Assembly (NCBI RefSeq): GCF_012489685.1
Contig: NC_080042.1
Coordinates: 8,820,852-8,884,851 of the forward strand
DNA length: 64,000 bases
Direction of reading: 5' to 3'
Origin: Lotus japonicus
Taxonomy: Eukaryota; Streptophyta; Magnoliopsida; Fabales; Fabaceae
Both the position numbers and the translations under genes were made by a program. Under the pieces are notes generated by a model. That model had not been told where the DNA came from, made no database searches, and saw nothing but the letters and a program-made list of their open reading frames with translations. Shown here piece after piece: positions 46,190-57,889 of the stretch; the stretch's first letter is position 1, and every line of letters begins with the position of its first letter.

Positions 46190-46690
46190 AATGCTTCATT
46201 CTAATTTCTAAGTGTTGAGTACTTGAGTACTCTAGAATAGAAGTTACTATGGTTCAATAGTTTCGATTCATAACCGTTCCAACTCGATATAACTTCATCT
46301 CTATCTTTCACTTGAAAAATATCATTAGTAAGTTTAGTGTTTTCTAAAGTATAAAAATAGTAGTGGTGAAATTTCATTAAAATAATAAGAATAAAAATAA
46401 TAATAAATTGGGTTAATGGTCAAATTAGTCCAATCATTTTTCAGACTAGGAACTAAAATCAAACTCGTTTTATGGACTAATTTGACCATTAATCCTAATA
46501 AATATAGGCTCCGCTTAAAAGAGCTTATTTGAGTTTATCTGATAGCATAAACTCTTATGTTAGTGTTTGGGAGAGCTTATGCAAATAGCTTATGGTCTAC
46601 ATAAGCTGTTTTGAGCTAATTTTCGCAAGCTACTCGTGATAGCTAATGAAAAAGAGCTTATGCTTATATATAGCTTATTTTCGATTTATT
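46190..46690. repeat. Module S copy 3, first part
   Basis: The segment matches 39838-40350 and then breaks off inside the AGCTTAT-rich element at about 46695. Confidence 0.85.
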
Positions 46691-46694
46691 TCAA

Positions 46695-47306
46695 TAAAAA
46701 ATTAGAGTTTTATTTTTTAGGATTAGAGTTTATTTTTTGGGTTTTGTTGAAGGTGATGGGTGAAGATGGTGAAGGTGATTTTTTTATGAGAGCGGTGATG
46801 GTGTTAAATCTGAGTTGGGTTTGTGTTAAATCTGGGAGAGAAGGTTTGGGCATGGTTGGTTGAAGAAGGAGAAGAAGAGTGTTGATGATGATGATATGAA
46901 AAAAAAAAGAAAAAAAAAAGGAATGGGTTGATGAAGAAGGAGAGGAGTTTTTGGTGAAGATGATGGAAGAAGGGGATGAAGATGAATAAAGTGAAGATGA
47001 ACAAGATGAAGATGAAGGAGGTGAAGATTGTGGGTTTCTGAAGCATGATGGGGGGTGGGTTTTGGTGAAAATGATGGAAGGAGGGGGTGAAGAGGGTGGA
47101 AGAAAGAAGAAAGGGACCAAAGTGAAAGAAAATTAGAAAGATAATGTTGACTTTTATTAATTGGGTTAACGGACGTTAGGGGATTTTAACGTCAGGGACT
47201 AATATGACTATTTTTTGCCACATCTTTGGACCGCGAGCCTAATAAAATTCATCCAGGGACGATTCTGAAGTCGGTGCGAACATTCAGGGATCAATGTGAC
47301 TATTTA
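46695..47306. other. Insertion between S3 parts: GAA/GAT-rich segment
   Basis: The purine-rich plus strand (GAAGATGATGG repeats) gives serine/proline-rich shadow ORFs on the minus strand. The right end contains GGGGATTTTAACGTCAGGGACTAATATGAC-like motifs. S-type sequence resumes at 47307, repeating 46260 onward, so a partial S duplication flanks this block. Confidence 0.5.
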
Positions 47307-47700
47307 CCCGTTTCGATTCATAATCGTTCCAACTCGATATAACTTCATCTCTATCTTTCACTTGAAAAATATCATTAGTAAGTTTAGTGTTTTCTAAAAT
47401 ATAAAAATAGTAGTGGTGAAATTTCATTAAAATAATAAGAATAAAAATAATAATAAATTGGGTTAATGGTGAAAATAGTCCAATCATTTTTCAAACTCGG
47501 AACTAAAATCAAACTCGTTATATGGACTAATTTGACCATTAATAAGCTTCAAAACTATTTGAGTTTGGAAGAGCTTATTTGAGCTTATGTGATAGCATAA
47601 GCATCGCATAAGCTCTTATGCCAGTATTTGGGAGAGCTTACGCAAACAGCTTATGGCCTACCATAAGCTGTTTTTAGCTTATTTTCTTAACAATATAAAA
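47307..47700. repeat. Module S copy 3, repeated part
   Basis: Starting TTTCGATTCATAATCGTTCCAACTCG, the sequence repeats 46260-46640 with the hairpin and AGCTTAT-rich elements, then ends at a minus-strand Helitron terminus. Confidence 0.8.
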
Positions 47701-47732
47701 AAAATCAATGAGCTTCAAAACTATATAATTTA

Positions 47733-48540
47733 CTAGTATTTTTTACCCGTGCGTTGCACGAGGGCATACTTTTAAATTTTTTATTGTGTTTTCTTATGTT
47801 TTTTTTTAATTATTTATTCGTATGAAAATGAGAAAAAATAATATTTTTTTATAATTAGGTGTATTTTGTCGAAGTGTTAATTTATGTTTTTAGTTGTGTT
47901 TTTTTTTTGTCGTAGGTTTTCTTATGAGTGCATTTGTTTTTTTTTATTTGTGTCGTTTGTCCTTGTTTATCTAGTTGATGCTTTAAATTTATTCTTTTGA
48001 TATAACAATTTTATTGTACTTTACAAATAAAAGTAGTATTTTTGTAAGATTTTATTTAATATTAAGTTTTTCTTTTTTAGGCTCATAACTAATTAATATG
48101 AAATAAATAAAATAATTTTTTAAAAATAATTTGAAGTTAATAGTATAAGTCCATAGAATGACATTGACGAAGAAATATCAAGAGGAAGAATTATGAGTTT
48201 TTTTATTGAATGACATTTATTTTAACAGTTATACACTATATGTTTTTTTTAGTGACATCGTATTTAAAATTAATTTTATCCTATAACATTCCATAATTTA
48301 TAATCAGGAGTTACAAAAGCAACAAATAAAACAGTCAGGAATATAAAAGTTTGTACAAAAGGTTTCATAATAAAAAGATCAATGATTAGGATTAGAAGTA
48401 ATGAATGACCAAGATTGATTTCATATTAATTTACTCATAAATTTACGTATATGACCCTGGAAAAAATTTCACCCGTGTGTATTAAAGTATTAAATTACAT
48501 TTTTACCCTCATTGTTGCAAAAACTTCTCCTTTTAGAGAA
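47733..48540 (-). mobile_element. Minus-strand Helitron fragment (3' end clear)
   Basis: On the minus strand, stem CGTGC/GCACG (47748-47760), spacer and CTAG followed by T (47732) form a Helitron 3' end. The 5' end may be near 48540, where AAAGGAGAAGTTTTTGCAACA (minus strand) resembles the 5' region of the element ending at 54448. No gene was seen inside. Confidence 0.6.
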
Positions 48541-49599
48541 AGCCGGAAGTCTAGCCCCATAAATTTTTTTAAGTAATTTTCAATTAATAGTAGAAGTCTA
48601 TAGAATTACACTGACGAAGGAAGTTCAAGAGGAAGGGATAGGGAAGTTTTTTTTATTGGGTGACCTTTAACTTTTAAGGTTATTATTAATATTAATTATT
48701 AGTTGATTAATACTTCAACAAATCTAAAATAATAATATGTGTCTTATGGAATTCATAACTAATATTTAATATTAATTTTGACCTATGACGTTCCATAACT
48801 CGTATAAATTAAATAAATAAAAACTAGTGTTTTTTACCCGCGCGTTGCACGGGGAATACATCTATTATATTTGATAGGTCAATTAATATCTTGATCATTA
48901 AAAATATAATAAACAACTGATGAAATAGAAGAGTATGAAATGATGAGCAAAGTGGACAAAAAGTCTTAAATTAAAACCCTTGTTGCATAGATTGAACTTC
49001 GTACAATTGAATAACTAATAAAAAAATTGGTTAACCAAATCTCAAATTATGCAAAACATATTAGGGGATGTGGTTTAATGATGGCTAATAAACAATAGCT
49101 GATTTAATCTACAATGAAAAAAAGAGAAAATATTATTTATGTACGTGATTATGCGAGTTCATTTTTTACACAATAAAATAAACTAAGTTTGACCCATATC
49201 AACATGAAGTCGTTTCACATTCTTCATGAGCCTAAAGACAATAACACAAATTATAGATATGAAGAATCACCAATAAAACATTCAGAACACATTTTAATCT
49301 TAGAAAAAAAAGAATGTACCACGAAATTTGTTATTGTATTTGATACATTAATTAATACTTAATGAAGGTACTTTCTTGTTAAAATATATTTCTTCCCATA
49401 GGAGAATTTAACTCCTATAATAATTTACAAAAAAATTAAAGTGGACTATATTATTATGTAGTAAAAAATTAACATCAAACTATATTATATTATGTTTTTC
49501 TTGTAACAAAAAAAAATTCCGATGAAATCTTATTAACATTTATTTTTATGTAGAAGTATTTTCATGTAAAATATTCTTCCTATATATAAAAGCTTTTAG

Positions 49600-50930
49600 G
49601 CTCTTTCTAGTACATTTAGATCCAGCTTCTCCTTACTCTCAGGATGCCTGAAAGTCTTTTCTCAAGTCTATCTGGTGGGTAATATCGATGAAGATGATGA
49701 CACCCACCATACCTTACTTGCTTCAAGGTCGATCTCTTGTATCTTCCTCCTGCCGAAGACTTTAAGAGTAAACCTTGACATTCCAACTTTCATCGATCGA
49801 GTTTCAGTTGCTTTTTCTGTTGATCCAGGTGAGAAAGCCTACTAAGGCAACCTCTGCTTTTGTCTATCTCCCAATATAAGAAGCATGTTGCTTTGCTCTT
49901 ATAGTAGTACTAATGGGCGTACTTTAGAACAAATTTCTAGCGAAGGTCTTGACAGTTTGGAACTGAAAGGTTTCATTAATAATATCTAGTAGTTTCATCA
50001 TGCTATTCTGCTTTTGAGCTTGTTGTACTTACCAGAGCATTTCTGCGATAAAAAAATTCAGAATAGTAAAGCAGTCGTAGTATGCTCCCTTTACTTGCTC
50101 TAGTGCTCAAGTGATAGCTGAGTGCATACTATTTGCATCTGAATTATATATAAAAGACTCTTAAAAACAACTACTTAATTCTCCATTACAAAGAATATAC
50201 ATTACATAAGAACCTAATTATTATTTGTAAAGTTGCAAGGAAAAAAATTTACAACTTCTCCTTTCTCTCCCCTCAATTCTTTCACTCCCCCAATCCACTT
50301 CACTGACAATGATTAGGTTAATCAAAACATACACAGATCAATGTTTCACCTCCTATAACATAGGACACAAATTTTAGATGCAAATTAAGAAAAACGAATA
50401 AAATAGAATCACATACAAAGGAGAATCAGAAAACATAAAAAACAAATCAAAATATTGCAAAATTCCATATAGAATATAAAATGGACTCACCATCCATGGC
50501 TTCCAAAGAATCTCTTTTGGTGGAATATCTATAAAAAAAAAAACCTGAAGAAAAGAATTTGAATTTAGCATGACAAGTGATGAACGAAATTGACCTTGAA
50601 GTCAAACATGAGTGAATGAAAGTTAAAGGTAAAGTAAAATAAAATTGAAAAAAACCATAACATATTATGCAAGCAAAGGAAGAAAATAATTTGAAACCTC
50701 CATCTGCAACCTTCCCAATCAGTCCAAGGCAGCAAATCGGAGGGATGCGATTGCAAGTCGATGGCAAAGTGGTTCCGTTGAGAGATGAGAGGATTTTGTG
50801 GGGGTGGTTCCGTTCAGTGGAGAGATGAGATGAAAATTGCATGGAGGAGATGAATTCCATGGAGGAGATAGTGGAGGTAGGCAGGGTTTTAAGAGCGTTT
50901 TTGCTGATGAGATGTATTATTGATTTAAAT
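49600..50930. other. Possible captured gene fragments in the Helitron
   Basis: Around 49686-49832 a plus-strand stretch is open (DTHHTLLASRSISCIF, DIPTFIDRVSVAFSV). Around 50447-50860 a minus-strand frame with splice-like signals is open (IDIPPKEILWKPWM before GTGAGT). Neither is assignable to a family. Captured host fragments are common in Helitrons, but this is a guess. Confidence 0.25.
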
Positions 50931-50939
50931 CACTTATCA

Positions 50940-52400
50940 CAGATTTTATATTAAGATAAAATCATGAAATAAACAACATAAATCCTAATCAAATCTAAAA
51001 TTTAAAAATGTACTAAATAAATATAGATAAAAACTATCAAAATCTAGCAAATCACAATAAAAACTCATAAAATCCGGAATTAATTAAAAATTCGAAAATT
51101 CAATAAAAATACCATAACAAATAATTAACACTCTAAAAATAAATAATAATATAAATTAAGATAAAATACAGAAATAAACAACATAAATCATAATCAAATC
51201 TAAAATTTAAAAATGTACTAAATAAAAATAGATAAAAACTATCAAAATCTAGAAAATCACAATAAAAACTCATAAAATCCGAAATTAATTAAAAATCCGA
51301 AAATTCAATAAAAATACCATAAAAATTAATTAATACTCTAAAAATAAATCAAAAATAAATTCAGATAAAATCAAGAAATAAAAAACCTAAATCCTAATCA
51401 AATCTAAAATTTAAAAATGTATTTTTTTATTAAGGAGAAATAAGGTAAGGAAAAATCAGGGCACATGTGGCAAGTGGGGCCAAGGAGAAAGAGCTTACAT
51501 GTAAAATATTAGGTGAGAATTAATCTGGGAGCGACACGTCACTAACTTGGCCTGTGAGAGCGACACGTCATGCTAGAAGTTGTTCTTTTCTAATATATAT
51601 ATAAAATTTAAAAATGTACTAAATAAATATAGATAAAAACTATCAAAATCTAGCAAATCACAATAAAAACTCATAAAATCCGGAATTAATTAAAAATCCG
51701 AAATTTCAATAAAAATACCATAAAAAATAATTAACACTCTAAAAATAAATAATAATATAAATTAAGATAAAATACAGAAATAAACAACATAAATCATAAT
51801 CAAATCTAAAATTTAAAAATGTACTAAATAAAAATAGATAAAAACTATCAAAATCTAGAAAATCACAATAAAAACTCATAAAATCCGGAATTAATAAAAA
51901 TCCGAAAATTCAATAAAAATACCATGAAAATTAATTAATAGTCTAAAAATAAATCAAAAATAAATTAAGATAAAATCAAGAAATAAACAACATAAATCCT
52001 AATCAAATCTAAAATTTAAAAATGTACTAAATAAAAATAGATAAAAACTATCAAAATCTAGCAAATCACAATAAAAATTCATAAAATCCGGAATTAATTA
52101 AAAATCCGAAAATTCATAAAAATACCATGAAAATTAATTAATACTCTAAAAATAAATCAAGATAAAATCAAGAAATAAAAAACCTAAATCATAATCAAAT
52201 CTAAAATTTAAAAATGTATTTTTTTACTAAGGAGAAATAAGGTAAGGAAAAATTAGGGCACATGTGGCATGTGGGGCCAAGGAGAAAGAGCTTACATGTA
52301 AAATATTATGTGAGAATTAATCTGGGAGCGACACGTCACTAACTTGACATGTGAGAGCGACACGTCATGCTAGAAGTTCTTCTTTTCTAATATATATTGA
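50940..52400. repeat. Tandem array of roughly 200-bp AT-rich units with a larger duplication
   Basis: The marker AAATTTAAAAATGTA recurs near 50998, 51207, 51407, 51605, 51808, 52013 and 52203, about every 190-209 bp. Superimposed is a larger duplication: a 185-bp block from GTAAGGAAAAATCAGGGCAC to TTCTTTTCTAATATATAT ends both at about 51600 and at about 52395. The array is non-coding. Confidence 0.88.
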
Positions 52401-52679
52401 TATTGATTCATTTAAAATAGTTTTGAGTTTAATAGTAGAAAGTTATATACTAACATGATGGAGGAAGTTCAAGGGGAATATTAAACGGTGAAGATTAAAA
52501 GTCTGTTGAATATCGAATGGGTTCTGAAAAATCACATATGAAATCATGCATATGTATAATTACTTAAAGCCTATAGGTAAAAAAATACATGAAACATTTT
52601 TTATTGATAGACTATTATACCCTCGAGGTTGCTAACCTTCTCCTTTATATTATATATATAAATAATATATAATATAATA

Positions 52680-53990
52680 TATAATGAATAACGAATTAAA
52701 TTAAATAAAAAATTAAGTTTAAAATAATTACACTCAAATGTCATCAATCCTCTAATATTGTTTAAATAAAATAATTTATAATTTAATTATTTCAATAATT
52801 TTAAATAATTAAATCAAATGGAAACTTGCATACAAATAGTTCAAATATTAATGTGCTGAAATATATCTTACATTTATCTTTCTCTTATAAAAAAGTCATC
52901 AATACTTATAACAACTACATAGTCATGCAAAGAATAAAGAATAATAAAACCCCTGTTTAAATTTATTAAAAATAAAACGGTAGAAGAAACATTTAAATAT
53001 AAAATGAAACTTCAAACAACGATAATTACCATAAAAAATATGAATTTAATTTTTAAAACTATTACGGTGGGGAAATGAATTTTAATTGAAACTAAAAGTA
53101 AGTATTTAAATAAAATTTAATTTATTTATCTTATGATTGAGTTTTTTAATAAAAAAGTAAGATAGAAATAATTTAACTTGAATGATATTCATTCTTCATT
53201 TTTTTTTTAAATTTAAATAAACAAAAATGAAACAAAACTCAACAAATAGAGTTGATAGATAAAAGAAATAGGAATGTAGAATTAAATCGAAAATGGAAAA
53301 AAATAATATAAAATTCGTGACCACATTCATAATGTAAATGACATAAATTGAATTAAACTTAATGTGGATGATGAAGATGACAACATCACACCTAGTTGTT
53401 AAATAAAATAAAGGCGACTCTCATTTAGTCGACTAAGTTCATAATGAAACAATAAAAATTATGAAAAATGCAAGAAACTCACATGTTTTCAAGATGTGAC
53501 ATTGAAAGAATTGAAAACAACAATGAAAAAAATCTGAAAGAAGAAAAAAATTGAAACTAAATCAATGAAATGTAAAAGGAGAAAAAAGACTTCATTATAC
53601 CGGATTAGAAGAAAAAAATTATCATTTGATCAACTAAGTTCATAATAAATTAATCAAAATAAAAAAAGCAAGAAACTTACATTGGTTGAAGACATTTGTA
53701 CTTAAATATATGAAATGAACAAAGAAAATTATCAAACGTTAAGGTGATACCTAAAGTTGAACATCATCAAGTAAACCACAACTTCCTTCGTTGAGAGTAG
53801 GACTTGCAAGCATGATTAAATGCCAAGGGAAAAAAGAGTAATTCATCAAGCAAGAAGTTAAAAAAGGAAATACATAAACCAAGAACAAAAGAATGCAATT
53901 GATGGCAAAGATGGTTTTGAAGTGAGAAAGGTTATTGAGATATGAAACTGAAAATAATCAAATGACTAAAGCATAGGAGACTGAGTCATA
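52680..53990. other. AT-rich Helitron interior, no gene recognised
   Basis: No supported ORF was seen. A minus-strand exon-like block near 54060-53995 ends in a GT donor (ATCAAG/GTATGAC) and might be a leader exon near the Helitron 5' end. Confidence 0.4.
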
Positions 53991-54444
53991 CCTTGATGTC
54001 AAAATCGGCGCATGTGGTGCAAAGGGCTGGTACAATGGTGTTTCTCTATTGTGTGTGTGCTTTGATGTGAGGAAAACTTGTTTAAGAGATTTTATAGGGA
54101 GATGGTTGAAGCTGAAGAGGTGGGTGATGAGGTGGAACTTGAGAAGGTGGAAGAATAAGAAACTACGCGAATTAAATTTTTTTGAAGGTGGAAGATTTTT
54201 GAAGCTCAAAAGGTTGATGAGAAGTTGTAACTGCTGAATGTGGAAGATGAAGAGAAATTAACGTTTGAAAGAAGGGAAAAAACCAATAATATTGGAGATG
54301 CAATCAACGGCCCTGATCCAATCTAACGAAAATAAGTAGTATTTTTACACAAATGTCCATGCTTAATTTGAGAGTTATGTACAATGAATTGTTCAATGAC
54401 AAAATTACCCTCAAGGTAGCAAAAACTCTTCCTTTATATATAGT

Positions 54445-54445
<1 letters not shown>

Positions 54446-54512
<67 letters not shown>
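54446..54512. repeat. (TAGA)n microsatellite
   Basis: About 16 TAGA/GATA units abut the Helitron 5' terminus. The tyrosine-leucine-serine-isoleucine minus-strand ORF here is its artefact. Confidence 0.95.
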
Positions 54513-54829
54513 GTTATAAGCTACCTCAAATGTGCTTGTAAAAAAATTATAAACTACTGATATAATCTCATTTATCAAACACTTAAATGGACTTTTAAAA
54601 CTAGTCAAAACAAGACTTGCAGTCATCCTGACCATATAGACAGGGACGGACGTACGTCTAACACAAATGGGGCGATTCCCCCCTAGAATATAAAAATTTC
54701 GTTCATTGAGACTCGATCAACAGACTGGTATAAGTCTCTCATAGGATTCATTATACAATGTTAACTTGAACTATAATAGTGATGATAATAGTTTTAAATT
54801 TATGTATATGCTTGTTGATAATGTTAACT

Positions 54830-55580
54830 TGAACTATAAAATATTGAAATTTTAAATATACACGGAGTCAATCAATCTAACCAACGATCCACTGATTTGA
54901 TAGGTGACTCATTAACTCTATACCTCGACCGAGTTAATCACTAAGCCGAATTTTAAAACACTCTATAGGAAAATATTGACCTTCAATTGATTAATTAGGA
55001 CTTGTGATCAATGAATTAGTTTAAGATAAAATTAAGAGAACTCGAAATTCCAACTTAGTAATTAAACAATCTACACAACTATAATTCATTCACAACACAT
55101 TTTGCTCCATCCTTTTCCACCCCGGGTTTCTTTCTATTTTTCTTTGACATATATTACTTGTCAAGTTCCTCACTCTCTTTTCTTTTCCCTTCATTCTATT
55201 TCTATCTCTCACCCACTTTCACCTCTTTTACACCAAATATTGGGATTTTTCCATATCTACATAACTACATTTCATTTTATAATTTTACATCAAATCAATA
55301 ATTTTAATTTTAAGGATTACAGTGTTGCCTATCCGGAGTTATCAATACACAAATCCAAAACAAGTACCTTTTCACTGTAATAAAAAAAAAATCCAAATAA
55401 AAGTATTGCAGCTGGTTTTATACATTGACATTCATGTTAAGGTGCCTCAGGTCATGTTCGGATGAAAAAACTAAATATCATAAATTTAAAATTCATTTAT
55501 TTAGATCCGCCATTTACAAAAAATAAATTGATTAGAAAATCATTTGTAAACTAGACTTAGAATCGCGCAATGTGTGAATG
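54830..55580. repeat. Dispersed repeat, copy 1 (pair with 57890-58600)
   Basis: About 720 bp aligns with 57890-58600, for example CCTTGTGATCAATG.ATTAG, AACAATCTACACAACTATAATTCA and GGATTACA...CAATACACAAATCC. It may be a solo LTR or an old segmental duplicate; no clear termini were seen. Confidence 0.8.
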
Positions 55581-55584
55581 GTTT

Positions 55585-55850
55585 TTTTTAGAAAATATAA
55601 AGATATATTAAGCAAATGTTTTGGGAACAAAGCTCAAACGAGTACAAGGTAACAAAGTGATTAGTATAACAAAAAAGTTAATCACCTTATATAGAAACAT
55701 CAACCCCAAAAGACCTCAGATAGAATGCCCCACAAAAAAGAAACCCGATCAAGAATATACAAAGGAGATTCTCAAATAATAAACACCAACCTAATAGGCT
55801 CCAAAGGCCCCTATCCCAATCTGCGCGAGCTAATTTGAGCGCCTCAGCTA
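55585..55850 (-). mobile_element. Small retroposon-like insertion with long flanking duplication
   Basis: An AT-poor 265-bp block lies between two copies of a roughly 90-bp sequence (CCATTTACAAAAAATAAATTGATTAG at about 55508 and 55860). A T-run at its left edge would be a poly-A tail on the minus strand, as in a 5'-truncated LINE or SINE. The 90-bp flank duplication is longer than a normal target duplication. Confidence 0.4.
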
Positions 55851-56175
55851 TTTAGATCTGCCATTTACAAAAAATAAATTGATTAGAAAATCATTTGTAA
55901 ACTAAACTTAGACCCACGCGATGCGTGAATGATATGTCCACTTTTTTAAGCAATTATTAATGGATATATTTTTACTATTTATTCACCCTAATATTATCGT
56001 TATTTGTTTAAATGAGATTGGGTTGTATAAACATAAAACCACAGAATGATGAAGTATAAATTGATGAACAAAATTATACAAACGAAGAAATAGAGTGGTC
56101 CAAGTAATGTGCAGCTTGTAGCAAATCTAAGAATGAAAAAACGGACTAATTTGGATAACAGTCTTATTAGAAAAG

Positions 56176-56569
56176 TGTGACACTCGGGGCTGACGAGGGC
56201 GGGGAGTGATCGCCGGTGCAGTGAGGCACGAACAAGGAGCGGCTTCTAGAAGACTTCTAGGCGGAGGGACACAGGAATGAGAAGATCTCGCACCCTAACA
56301 GGAGATATTCCGAGACTGTATAGGTATGAGACTATACAGTTGAGGAGGGCATAAAAGATTTGATTGGTACTACTCATAACAACAATATGCATATTCTTTT
56401 CGGGAGCCCAACTCATAAAAACTTCAAGATTAAGTGTGCTTGCCTTGGAGCAATATTATGATGGGTGACCTCCTGGGAAGTTTCATTAGGAAGTGCGTGA
56501 GTGAGAACAAAGCACACGAAAAGACTCATGTTGTTACCGTGAGGTCAGTCGTCAGATCGGGATGTTACA
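56176..56569 (+). mobile_element. Cassandra-type solo LTR with 5S rRNA-like domain
   Basis: The LTR runs TGTGACACTC to GGGATGTTACA (394 bp). Inside, about 56395-56485, AACTTCAAGATTAAGTGTGCTTG and GATGGGTGACCTCCTGGGAAG match the plant 5S rRNA promoter boxes A and C in sense orientation. LTRs carrying 5S sequence are the hallmark of the Cassandra TRIM family. Flanking pentamers AAAAG and GAAAG nearly match as a target duplication. No internal region or second LTR follows, so it is a solo LTR. Confidence 0.82.
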
Positions 56570-56829
56570 GAAAGAATGTGGCTTAATTTGATATAGCAAG
56601 CTATTCACTTTTTCATCCACATCAAGCATGGAACTAAAAAATATGAACCTTTGTTTAATAAAAATTACCATGCAGTTTTTCCATTGATACTCAACATGAA
56701 GGGACGAAATAAGAAAGAATCAAAAGGGCTCTCAAGATTAGAATAAAGTTTGGGCATAACAGTATCCGAAAATTCAAGTAATTCAGCCTTCTCAAGTGTG
56801 ATGGAGGAAGTAGAATTTATAGATAAGGT

Positions 56830-57725
56830 TATGGAAAGGCATATGTTGGTGATGGGGGAATCAAAGATTGCAAGTTCTGTTGCATCATCTCCTTGTCATA
56901 ACTCTTTGTAACAAAAGTTAACACGTTTATATATATCCATCGAAGACAAATCTGGGAAATGATTGGAGATTAACTTTCTGAACAATAGTTAAATTAAAAG
57001 AAAGAAAAAAAGATGTCAGAGCTAAATCACTATTCACTAATGCTGCTACTTAGAAAATAATATATAGTAGATAGATACATGAGTTTTAGTCTTGCCATGA
57101 GTATGCGATTCTTTCTGGATGTCCTTGTCCACTACTAAATTAGCTCCCCTGATGGCACCCATCCTCAGGGGTGAGAAAACAGTTATGCCAAATTGCCAAT
57201 ACAAGGCCATTTTCATTGCAAAAATCTCCAAGTTTCACTTATTTCAAATTAGGGGACTACCCACTACAACAAAAATATTATGTAAAGTGTTAAACTAATT
57301 TATGAGCGCATCGTTAATTACTTAATCGATCGACTGCAGGTCGGATGGTAGCAAAGCAGAGTAGTCTCTCAAGCTTCTTGATAGAGAAGTTGTTGACTCC
57401 AATGGCCTTGGTGAGGCCAAGTCTCTGGCTTTCCTCCATTAAAGATCACACACCCTGCATGTCAAATTCCACGATTTCTAATACTTCAATAGGTTATTTG
57501 ATTGCTCATTGTTTATTAGCAATGGCCCAGTGATAGATCAATCCAATTAATAAATTAAAATTAAAGCACTTGTAATCATAACCTTAGATTTCTGCATAGC
57601 ATGAATAATGAGTTCAAGATGGTTGTCAATAATCCACACTTTAGAAGTAACAAAGAGGTCATCTATGGATGTAATTAATCAAAGTTGAAGTTCTTCTGCT
57701 ATGGCGGCTCCTACATACTGCTCCA
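56830..57725 (-). pseudogene. Aldo-keto reductase pseudogene (chalcone reductase-like)
   Basis: Pieces lie in gene order on the minus strand: VGAAIAEELQL (about 57715-57680), DLFVTSKVWIIDNHLELI (about 57670-57600), [20 protein letters not shown] and [12 protein letters not shown] (57446-57342), SPLRMGAIRGAN (about 57180-57150) and KSYDKEMMQQNLQSL (about 56910-56868). These match the AKR4 family of plant aldo-keto reductases, which includes the legume deoxychalcone-synthesis reductase. They lie in different frames with a stop after AEELQL and missing parts between TPEDG/SPLR and KSYDK. The catalytic Asp/Tyr region is not recoverable. Close affinity to chalcone reductase is an inference from AIG-V-NFS-KKLE. 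Confidence 0.75.
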
Positions 57726-57889
57726 CTTCTACAACACTTTAAATGTGTAAATTATTTATTTCGTACAAACTAATACTTGTAAATAATTTTATTTAGAAAT
57801 TTCCAATATCTTCTTGTTTGATCATTTTTATCGGTTGTTTAATTATAAATTATGTTATGGTAATAGTTTTAAATTTACATATGCTTGTT

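Larger units (their letters stand above)
48824..54448 (-). mobile_element. Minus-strand Helitron with tandem repeats
   Basis: The 3' end has a GC-rich stem (CCCGCGC/GCACGGG with one wobble, near 48837-48853) and CTAG at 48824-48827 followed by T. The 5' end on the minus strand reads TCTATACTATATATAAAGG from 54448, matching the plant Helitron 5' consensus, with A as the preceding host base. The interior holds the roughly 200-bp tandem repeats and no recognised Rep/helicase. A second 5'-like motif at about 52650 and CTAAT-type ends at about 51590 and 52390 suggest nested or tandem Helitrons, so one single element is not certain. Confidence 0.6.

Noticed and set aside
46710..47120. Serine/proline-rich minus-strand ORFs
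   Set aside because: The GAA/GAT-rich repeat on the plus strand explains them; no domain is visible.
54411..54635. ORF with repeated tyrosine-leucine-serine-isoleucine
   Set aside because: It is a translation of the TAGA microsatellite.
56395..56485. Possible genuine 5S rRNA gene
   Set aside because: It is only partly 5S-like, diverged in the middle, and lies within TGT...ACA LTR ends, so Cassandra-type LTR explains it better.
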